Assembly: GCA_910576875.1 (NCBI GenBank)
Contig: CAJTKI010000051.1
Location: 1 to 11,659 of the forward strand
Direction of reading: 5' to 3'
DNA from: an uncultured Christensenella sp.
GTDB lineage: Bacteria; Bacillota; Clostridia; Christensenellales; UBA3700
DNA length: 11,659 bases
Position 1 is the stretch's first letter; the number at the start of each line of letters is the position of its first letter. The translations under genes and the position numbers were made by a program. Of the stretch, positions 5,660-11,659 are shown in pieces. The notes under the pieces were generated by a model that was given only the letters and a program-made list of their open reading frames with translations, made no database searches and was not told the DNA's origin.

Positions 5660-7614
5660 TGTTCGAACTGGTTTCCAAATTCCAACCTTGCGGGGATCAA
5701 CCGCAGGCGATCGAGAAACTGTCGCAGGGATTGCGGGACGGACTGCGGACGCAGGTGTTGCTCGGCGTTACGGGCAGCGGCAAGACCTTCACGATGGCGA
5801 ACGTAATCAAGGAGCTGGGCAGACCGGCTCTTGTTATTGCGCACAACAAGACGCTTGCCGCGCAGTTGTGCAACGAGTTTCGCGAATTTTTCCCCAACAA
5901 CCGCGTCGAATATTTTGTGTCCTATTACGATTACTATCAGCCGGAAGCCTATATTCCGCGGACGGATACGTATATCGAAAAGGATCTGTCCATCAACGAT
6001 GAGATCGACAAATTGCGGCACTCCGCGACGGGCGCGCTGTGCGAGACGCGAGACGTGATCGTTGTCGCATCCGTCTCGTGCATTTACGGACTGGGCGCGC
6101 CGATCGAATATTTCGCGATGGCGATTTCGTTGCGTCCGGGCATGGAAGTGGATCGGGACGCGTTGCTCGATCGCCTCGTCGAAATCCAATACAAACGCAG
6201 CGATATCGAGTTTGCGCGCGCGACGTTTCGGGTGCGCGGTGACGTGGTCGAGGTGTTTCCGGTAGACTGTTCCGAATACGCGGTGCGCATCGCGTTTTGG
6301 GGGGACGAAGTCGAGTCGATCGATCAGTTCGATCCGGTGACGGGCAAGGCGGTTTGTTCGCTTAAACACATCAATCTGTATCCGGCGAGCCACTATGTCG
6401 TCCAAAAGGAAAAGCGCGACAGCGCGTTGGAGCAGATTCTGTCCGATATGCGCGCGACGGTCGCGGCGTTTCGGGAACAGGGAAAACTGCTCGAAGCGCA
6501 GCGCTTGCAGGAACGCGTCAATTACGACGTGGAAATGATCCGCGAAATGGGCTATTGCAGCGGAATCGAAAACTATTCCCGCTACTTTGACGGAAGAGTG
6601 CCGGGGCAGCCGCCGTATACGTTGCTCGACTTTTTCCCGGACGACTTTATCCTGTTTGTCGACGAGAGTCATATGACGTTGCCGCAGGTGCGCGCGATGT
6701 TTAACGGCGATTTGGCGCGCAAACGCAATCTGGTCGATTTCGGTTTCCGTCTCGGATCCGCATACGACAACCGCCCGTTGAAGTTTGAAGAATTCGACGC
6801 GCGCGTCGGGCAGATGATCTGCGTGTCCGCAACGCCCGCCCAATACGAACTGGATCAGGCTGGACAGGTGGTCGAACAGCTGATTCGTCCGACCGGGCTG
6901 TTGGATCCGCCCGTGGACGTGCGTCCGATCGAAGGACAGATCGACGATCTGATCGGCGAAATCCACCGTCGGTTGGAACAGCGCGGCAGAGTGCTCGTCA
7001 CGACGCTGACAAAGAAGATGGCGGAGAGCCTGACCGAGTTCTTGAAAGAGCATCATATCAAGGTGCGTTACATGCATTCGGACATCGATACGTTGGAGCG
7101 CGTCGAGATCATTCAGGGATTGCGCCGCGGCGACTTCGACGTATTGGTCGGCATCAACTTGTTGCGCGAAGGACTGGATATTCCGGAAGTCACGTTGGTC
7201 GCGATTCTGGATGCGGACAAGGAAGGCTTTTTGCGCAGCGAGACGTCGCTCGTGCAGACGATCGGACGCGCCGCCCGCAACAGCGAAGCGCAAGTAATCA
7301 TGTATGCCGACGTCATGACGGACAGCATGCGCCGCGCGATCGAAGAGACCGACCGCCGCCGCGCGATTCAGCGGGCGTACAACGCCGAGCACGGAATTAC
7401 GCCGCGCACGATCGTAAAGACGATTTCCAATACGTTGGAGATCTCCAAAAAGGTCGAAGACAAGCCCAAACTGGGCAGAAAGGATTACGCGCGAGAGGTC
7501 GCGCGGTTGCAAAGCGCGATGCGCGTAGCGGCGTCCAATCTCGATTTCGAGATGGCGATCCGCTATCGGGAAGACATCGCGACGCTCAAAGCACAGATGG
7601 AGAAACAGGGATGA
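5659..7614 (+). CDS. uvrB: Excinuclease ABC subunit B
   Basis: The DNA-dependent ATPase of nucleotide excision repair. Loaded by UvrA at a lesion, it opens the duplex with its beta-hairpin and recruits UvrC. At 651 residues it is full length. Walker A is GVTGSGKT (36-43). The hairpin region YYDYYQPEAYIP (89-100) continues to about 120. The DEAD-type box is DESH (335-338), followed by SATP (390-393), GINLLREGLDIPE (498-510) and QTIGRAARN (533-541). The C-terminal UVR motif, which contacts UvrC, is at about 613-649 (DFEMAIRYREDIATLKAQ). All core motifs are intact. The ATG at 5659 shares one base with the preceding TAA, and the uvrA start overlaps the end by 4 bp (ATGA), so the order is strongly coupled. 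No uvrC is in this window. No convincing LexA operator is seen directly at this start. Confidence 0.98.
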   Translation: MFELVSKFQPCGDQPQAIEKLSQGLRDGLRTQVLLGVTGSGKTFTMANVIKELGRPALVIAHNKTLAAQLCNEFREFFPNNRVEYFVSYYDYYQPEAYIPRTDTYIEKDLSINDEIDKLRHSATGALCETRDVIVVASVSCIYGLGAPIEYFAMAISLRPGMEVDRDALLDRLVEIQYKRSDIEFARATFRVRGDVVEVFPVDCSEYAVRIAFWGDEVESIDQFDPVTGKAVCSLKHINLYPASHYVVQKEKRDSALEQILSDMRATVAAFREQGKLLEAQRLQERVNYDVEMIREMGYCSGIENYSRYFDGRVPGQPPYTLLDFFPDDFILFVDESHMTLPQVRAMFNGDLARKRNLVDFGFRLGSAYDNRPLKFEEFDARVGQMICVSATPAQYELDQAGQVVEQLIRPTGLLDPPVDVRPIEGQIDDLIGEIHRRLEQRGRVLVTTLTKKMAESLTEFLKEHHIKVRYMHSDIDTLERVEIIQGLRRGDFDVLVGINLLREGLDIPEVTLVAILDADKEGFLRSETSLVQTIGRAARNSEAQVIMYADVMTDSMRRAIEETDRRRAIQRAYNAEHGITPRTIVKTISNTLEISKKVEDKPKLGRKDYAREVARLQSAMRVAASNLDFEMAIRYREDIATLKAQMEKQG

Positions 7615-10439
7615 GAGAAGACATTGTCATCAAGGGCGCGAGAGTGCACAATCTCAAAAACATCGATCTGACGATTCCGCGCAATCGTCTCGTCGTCTTG
7701 ACGGGACTGAGCGGATCGGGCAAGTCGTCGCTTGCGTTCGATACGATTTTTGCCGAAGGGCAGCGGCGATATATGGAGAGCCTGTCGTCGTACGTACGGC
7801 AGTTCTTGGGACAGATGGACAAGCCGGACGTCGATTATATCGACGGCTTGTCGCCGGCAATCTCGATCGACCAAAAGACCACGTCCCACAACCCCAGATC
7901 CACGGTCGGTACGGTTACCGAGATCTACGACTATATGCGTTTGCTGTTTGCGCGGATCGGCGTCGTGCATTGTCCCAACTGCGGACGCGAGATCGTGCGA
8001 CAGGGCGTCGATCAGATCGTAGACAAGATTTTGACCGCGCCTGCGGGCGCCAAGCTGCGGATCATCGCGCCGGTGGTTCGCGCGCGCAAAGGCGAGTATT
8101 CCAAGCAGTTGGAACAATATCGCAAGAGCGGATATTTGCGCGTCATCGTGGACGGGATCGACTATACGCTCGAAGAAGAGATCAAGCTGGATAAAAATTA
8201 CAAACACGACATCGGCGTCGTCATCGACCGCATCGTCGTCAAATCCGGCATCCAGCGTCGGCTCAGCGACAGCGTCGAGAGCGCGCTCAAACTGGCGGAC
8301 GGTTTGGTCGAGATCGAGACGGACGGCGTCAAAGTGCTGTATTCCACGCGCTACGCATGTCCGGATTGCGACATCAGCATCGAAGAACTCACGCCGCGGG
8401 CGTTCAGTTTCAACAGTCCGTTCGGCGCGTGCCCGGAGTGTTCGGGATTGGGATTTACGTCCGCGATCGACATCAACAAACTCGTCCGATGGGATCGTTC
8501 CGTCGCGGACGGCGGGATGGACGTGTCGGGCTGGAATATGGACAGTTGTCGCACGAGCGCGTCGTTCTTCCGCGCGCTGGCGGACAAGTACGGTTTTGAT
8601 CTCAACGCGCCGATTCGGGATTTGCCCAAGCATATCGTCGATATTTTGTTGTACGGCGACGATACCAAGTTGTCCGTCACGTATCAGAGCGAAGTCTTTC
8701 AAGGGACGTTCCAGCGTTCGTTCGAAGGGATCGCCAACAATTTGATGCGGCGCTATCGCGAGACGTCGTCCGACTATATCAAGCAGGAATTGGAACGGTA
8801 TATGAAGCAAGTGCCTTGCAGCGTCTGCCACGGCAAACGCCTGCGCAAGGAAGCGCTTGCCGTGCATGTCGGCGGCAAGAACATCAGCGAGCTGTGCGAG
8901 ATGCCGGTGGACGCGTTGTTGGCGTTTATGCAATCGTTGCAATTGAGCGATCGCGATCGGACGATCGCGCATCAGGTGCTTAAAGAGATTACGGCGCGCC
9001 TGCAATTTTTGGTCAATGTCGGATTGAGTTATCTCTCGCTTTCGCGGGCGTCGGCGACGCTGTCGGGCGGCGAATCGCAACGCATTCGGCTTGCGACGCA
9101 GATCGGCAGCGGATTGATGGGCGTATTGTATATTTTGGACGAACCGAGTATCGGATTGCATCAGCGCGACAACACGCGATTGCTTGCGACGTTGACGCGT
9201 TTGCGCGATTTGGGCAATACGTTGATCGTCGTCGAGCATGACGAAGAGACGATGACGGCGGCGGATTATATCGTCGATATCGGACCGGGCGCGGGCGTAC
9301 ACGGCGGCGAAGTCGTCGTCGCAGGCACGCCGCAAGAGGTCATGGCGCATCCGACTTCGATCACCGGCGCGTATCTGTCGGGCAGGGAGACGATTGCTGT
9401 GCCGAGCGAACGGCGCGCGGGCAACGGACTGTTTTTGCAAGTGCGCGGCGCGCATAAAAACAATCTCAAACATATCGACGTCGACATTCCGCTGGGCAAG
9501 TTCAACGTCGTGACCGGCGTGTCGGGCAGCGGCAAGAGCAGTCTCGTCAACGAGATTTTGTATCCGGCGTTGGCGGCGAAACTCAACGGCGCGCGCCATA
9601 TCGTGGATATTGCGTGCGACGATTTGATCGGCGTGGAACAACTGGACAAAGTCATCGCGATCGATCAAAGTCCGATCGGGCGTACGCCGCGTTCCAATCC
9701 CGCGACGTACACGGGCGTATTTTCGGCGATTCGGGAGTTGTTTGCCAAGACGCCGGAAGCGCAGTCGCGCGGATACAGCGCGGGCAGATTCAGCTTTAAC
9801 GTCAAGGGCGGTCGTTGCGAAAACTGTTCGGGCGACGGCATCATCAAGATCGACATGAATTTCTTGTCCGACGTCTACGTCCCCTGCGAAGTGTGCGGCG
9901 GCAAGCGCTACAACCGCGAGACGCTGCAAGTGCAGTATAAGGGAAAAAGCATCTACGAAGTATTGGAAATGACGGTCGCGGAAGCATGCGAATTTTTCCG
10001 CAACATTCCGCAAATTTACAACAAGATTTCCACGCTCAACGACGTCGGACTCGGGTATATCAAACTCGGACAGCCTGCGACGACGCTGTCGGGCGGCGAA
10101 GCGCAACGCGTCAAGCTGGCGACCGAGTTGTCCAAGCGCAGCACCGGCAAAACCGTCTATATCCTCGACGAACCGACGACCGGTCTGCACACGGACGACG
10201 TAAGGCGTTTGATCTCGATTTTACAGCGTTTCGTCAACGCCGGCAATACCGTACTCGTGATCGAACACAATCTCGACGTGATCAAGGTTGCCGATCATAT
10301 CATCGACATCGGTCCCGAAGGCGGAGACAAGGGCGGCACCGTGATCGCGCAGGGCACGCCCGAGCAGGTCGCGCAAGTCGATGGCAGTTATACCGGACAG
10401 TATCTGCGCGCCAAACTCGGCATGTCCGAGCCGAGCTGA
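7611..10439 (+). CDS. uvrA: Excinuclease ABC subunit A
   Basis: The damage-sensing ABC ATPase of nucleotide excision repair, acting as a dimer that hands DNA to UvrB. At 942 residues it is full length, with two ABC modules. N-terminal module: Walker A GLSGSGKSS (32-40), zinc site CPDC (250-253) with CPEC (274-277), signature LSGGESQ (484-490) and Walker B ending YILDEPS (D510). C-terminal module: Walker A GVSGSGKSS (636-644), RSNPATYTG, zinc site CENC (736-739) with CEVC (759-762), signature LSGGEAQ (826-832) and YILDEPTTGLH (D853). The C-terminus lacks the long tail of some homologues and ends shortly after the usual GQYL. The start overlaps uvrB by 4 bp. The stop lies one base from the stop of a convergent gene, with a terminator spanning both. 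Confidence 0.98.
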   Translation: MREDIVIKGARVHNLKNIDLTIPRNRLVVLTGLSGSGKSSLAFDTIFAEGQRRYMESLSSYVRQFLGQMDKPDVDYIDGLSPAISIDQKTTSHNPRSTVGTVTEIYDYMRLLFARIGVVHCPNCGREIVRQGVDQIVDKILTAPAGAKLRIIAPVVRARKGEYSKQLEQYRKSGYLRVIVDGIDYTLEEEIKLDKNYKHDIGVVIDRIVVKSGIQRRLSDSVESALKLADGLVEIETDGVKVLYSTRYACPDCDISIEELTPRAFSFNSPFGACPECSGLGFTSAIDINKLVRWDRSVADGGMDVSGWNMDSCRTSASFFRALADKYGFDLNAPIRDLPKHIVDILLYGDDTKLSVTYQSEVFQGTFQRSFEGIANNLMRRYRETSSDYIKQELERYMKQVPCSVCHGKRLRKEALAVHVGGKNISELCEMPVDALLAFMQSLQLSDRDRTIAHQVLKEITARLQFLVNVGLSYLSLSRASATLSGGESQRIRLATQIGSGLMGVLYILDEPSIGLHQRDNTRLLATLTRLRDLGNTLIVVEHDEETMTAADYIVDIGPGAGVHGGEVVVAGTPQEVMAHPTSITGAYLSGRETIAVPSERRAGNGLFLQVRGAHKNNLKHIDVDIPLGKFNVVTGVSGSGKSSLVNEILYPALAAKLNGARHIVDIACDDLIGVEQLDKVIAIDQSPIGRTPRSNPATYTGVFSAIRELFAKTPEAQSRGYSAGRFSFNVKGGRCENCSGDGIIKIDMNFLSDVYVPCEVCGGKRYNRETLQVQYKGKSIYEVLEMTVAEACEFFRNIPQIYNKISTLNDVGLGYIKLGQPATTLSGGEAQRVKLATELSKRSTGKTVYILDEPTTGLHTDDVRRLISILQRFVNAGNTVLVIEHNLDVIKVADHIIDIGPEGGDKGGTVIAQGTPEQVAQVDGSYTGQYLRAKLGMSEPS

Positions 10440-10455
10440 ATTACAGCACGTTTTT
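10432..10455 (+). terminator. Compact terminator of uvrA inside the convergent gene end
   Basis: CG-A-GCTG (10432-10438) pairs with CAGC-A-CG (10444-10450) around the loop AATTA, with one A-A mismatch. Five T follow at once (10451-10455). The stem includes the uvrA TGA, and the right arm and T-run are codons of the opposite-strand DUF4363 gene. The stem is short, so efficiency is uncertain, but position and U-tract are right. Confidence 0.6.
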
Positions 10456-10821
10456 CCATTTATAAGCCAGCAAGTTACGGCTGTTGCGCGCCATATGTTT
10501 GAGGACGTTTGCGCGCGTCACCGAGTCGTCGTACATGCTGGCGAGTTGGGAGCCTTCCAGTTCGCTCATCTCGCGGACGATTTCTTTGATATCGTTGTTC
10601 GGACATAGGAATTCCAGCCAGTCGCGTTTGCCGTACCACCAAGTCTGCATTTCCTGCGTATCGGCGAGCGCGTCGGAATATTCTTTGGCTTGCAGAGATT
10701 CGTAGATGGCGTCCGCGCGGGATTCCAATTCCGTCAGCGTCTTTTGGACGAATACTTGTTCCGTGATGCCGCACGCCAAGATCACAAGCGTGACCGCGAC
10801 GGCAAAGATGACTTTTTTCAT
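10441..10821 (-). CDS. DUF4363-family membrane-anchored protein
   Basis: A 126-residue protein whose N-terminus (KK, then hydrophobic residues 4-17) is a signal anchor. The cysteine in ILACG (C17) makes a lipoprotein possible, though Leu at -2 is a poor fit to a lipobox. The rest is helical and probably extracytoplasmic: TLTELESRADAIYESL, then WWYGKRDWLEFLCPNNDIKEI (spanning 61-81), a Trp-rich pattern typical of DUF4363 proteins. The function of this family is unknown. The start at 10821 is chosen because AGGAG stands 8 nt upstream and the signal sequence begins there. It overlaps the yetF stop by 4 bp (ATGA). The pairing with a DUF421/YetF gene is known from other Clostridia. It ends one base from the uvrA stop. 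A 5-bp hairpin with a TTT tail (10413-10430 read leftward) is the only terminator-like element beyond it. Confidence 0.8.
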   Translation of the reverse strand: MKKVIFAVAVTLVILACGITEQVFVQKTLTELESRADAIYESLQAKEYSDALADTQEMQTWWYGKRDWLEFLCPNNDIKEIVREMSELEGSQLASMYDDSVTRANVLKHMARNSRNLLAYKWKNVL

Positions 10822-11528
10822 GCTGCGTTCTCCTGTTGCAAATTGCCGATGATGCAAGGCTGTCCGATCGGTTGGAGATAGAACTCTCCGCCGTCTGCGA
10901 CCGTCAACAGCAATACGTCTTTTTGACGGAGTTTGTATTGATCGAGCAACTTTTGTACCGCCTGATCGTCGACGCCGGCTTTGGTCAGATTGTTGGACAG
11001 GCGTTTGCCTTCGCAGATCACGCCGTACGGGATTTTGGGCGGCGGCACTTGCAGTTGCATATCGCCGACCGTGACGGGCGCAAACTGCGCTTTCGGGATG
11101 ACCGACATGTCGCCGTTGGTTTCGATGATCGCATATTCGATCTGAGCGGGCGATACGTAGTCTTTGCCGCGCAGCGCTTCCAGAATGTCGTGCACGGTCA
11201 TGTCCAGCCGACTGATCGCACGATAGTCGATGCCTTGGGGCGTGATGACGATGACGGGTTTGCCGTTAATGACGCCGCGCAGTTTGATCGAGTGTTTGAC
11301 GATTTTGGTCAGCGCGAATTCGACGACGAACAGCGTAAAGATCGGCACCAACCCGTAGATCACGGGCACTTGCGTGTCAGACATCGGGATACAAGCCAGT
11401 TCCGCGACGATCAGCGTGATCGCAAACTCGAACGGTTGCAGTTCGCTCAACTGTTTTTTGCCCATCAGCCGCATTGCGATGAGCAGAAACACGTATATGA
11501 TGATTGCACGAGTAAATACGACTAACAT
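10818..11528 (-). CDS. YetF/DUF421-family membrane protein
   Basis: A 236-residue protein of the DUF421 (YetF) family, common in Bacillota, spore formers included. Three hydrophobic segments (about 2-19, 33-50 and 55-75) are followed by a cytoplasmic alpha/beta domain. Family landmarks are RLMGKKQLSELQPFE (20-34), GKPVIVI (89-95), RLDMTVHDILEALR (107-120) and AQIEYAIIETNGDMSV (128-143). A polar C-terminal part with IPYGVICEGK (166-175) follows. The biochemical role is unsettled; membrane signalling or stress/spore functions have been suggested for relatives. The ATG at 11528 gives the normal family N-terminus. An in-frame TTG at 11564 would add 12 residues (HKKIASTHIRG), which is unlikely. 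AGGGG sits only one base before this ATG, so the ribosome binding site is poorly spaced. It forms a two-gene operon with the downstream DUF4363 gene. No convincing leftward promoter is visible. Confidence 0.88.
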   Translation of the reverse strand: MLVVFTRAIIIYVFLLIAMRLMGKKQLSELQPFEFAITLIVAELACIPMSDTQVPVIYGLVPIFTLFVVEFALTKIVKHSIKLRGVINGKPVIVITPQGIDYRAISRLDMTVHDILEALRGKDYVSPAQIEYAIIETNGDMSVIPKAQFAPVTVGDMQLQVPPPKIPYGVICEGKRLSNNLTKAGVDDQAVQKLLDQYKLRQKDVLLLTVADGGEFYLQPIGQPCIIGNLQQENAA

Positions 11529-11578
11529 ACCCCTAATGTGTGTCGACGCGATTTTTTTATGCAACGCCGTTCAAACGC

Positions 11579-11608
11579 TTGCATTCGCGCGCAAGTGTCT
11601 GTTATACT
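11579..11608 (+). promoter_or_regulatory. Sigma-A-like promoter pointing out of the right edge
   Basis: TTGCAT (11579-11584) and TATACT (11603-11608) are 18 bp apart on the plus strand, predicting a start near 11615. An inverted repeat, CTTGC (11578-11582) with GCAAG (11591-11595), overlaps the -35 box and spacer and could be an operator. The last 45 bases carry no recognisable gene. The promoter is divergent from yetF and presumably serves a gene beyond the window. Confidence 0.6.
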
Positions 11609-11659
11609 AAGCGTGCAAAGTAAATCCGACGCGTTAAGTGTTGTGAGATGGGATGTCGC

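Noticed and set aside
5661..5668. GTTCGAAC palindrome at the uvrB start, considered as a LexA box
   Set aside because: The half-sites are in the wrong order (LexA of Bacillota needs GAAC-N4-GTTC), and the site lies inside the coding start.
5500..7512. Long minus-strand open frame opposite uvrB
   Set aside because: Same low-complexity Arg/His/Asp/Phe composition; uvrB on the plus strand explains the sequence fully.
7563..10190. Minus-strand open frame of more than 800 codons opposite uvrA
   Set aside because: A mirror of uvrA codon use; no start context or domain, and uvrA motifs are intact in the plus frame.
11529..11564. GCATA / CATTAG resembling a forespore (sigma F/G) promoter for yetF
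   Set aside because: The 19-bp spacer is too long and the -10 would almost touch the start codon.

Overview
The window looks like chromosomal DNA of an uncultured Bacillota (Firmicutes), most likely a Clostridia-type member. The reasons are a type III pantothenate kinase (CoaX), a stand-alone ECF transporter S component, a YetF/DUF421 plus DUF4363 gene pair, AGGAG-type ribosome binding sites, a textbook sigma-A promoter and intrinsic terminators. The DNA is moderately GC-rich, very rich in CpG and CGCG, and full of GATC. I see no mobile element, tRNA, rRNA or CRISPR array. This is a housekeeping region with a few poorly described small genes.

Layout. (1) 1-1172 is the 3' part of an MFS transporter of the GPH (sugar:cation symporter) type with a long acidic C-terminal tail. 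It ends at a strong intrinsic terminator (1198-1231). (2) 1305-1763 is a divergent TspO/MBR-family membrane protein whose start codon lies in a hairpin. A weaker terminator-like hairpin follows at 1818-1852. (3) A strong promoter (TTGTCA-17-TATAAT, 1880-1908) and an 88-nt structured leader open a tight rightward run of seven genes, 2003-10439: ECF S component (probably pantothenate uptake), coaX, hom (homoserine dehydrogenase with ACT domain), two small unrecognised proteins with winged-helix-like N-termini and one C-terminal membrane helix, uvrB and uvrA. The largest gap in this run is 51 bp, and several junctions overlap or use a stop codon inside the next ribosome binding site. (4) uvrA ends one base before the convergent leftward pair yetF-DUF4363 (11528 to 10441). 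A compact terminator (10432-10455) is squeezed into the shared 3' ends. (5) At the right edge (11579-11608) a second sigma-A-like promoter points out of the window.

How the genes fit together. The S component and CoaX make a plausible vitamin B5 uptake-and-trapping pair for CoA synthesis. Hom makes homoserine for threonine and methionine. UvrB and UvrA are the damage-recognition and helicase-loading parts of nucleotide excision repair. The two small membrane-anchored proteins sit immediately before uvrB and are translationally linked to it. They are the least explained and most interesting part of the window. The intergenic stretches (1173-1304, 1764-2002, 11529-11659) are all under 300 bp and hold only the regulatory elements listed.
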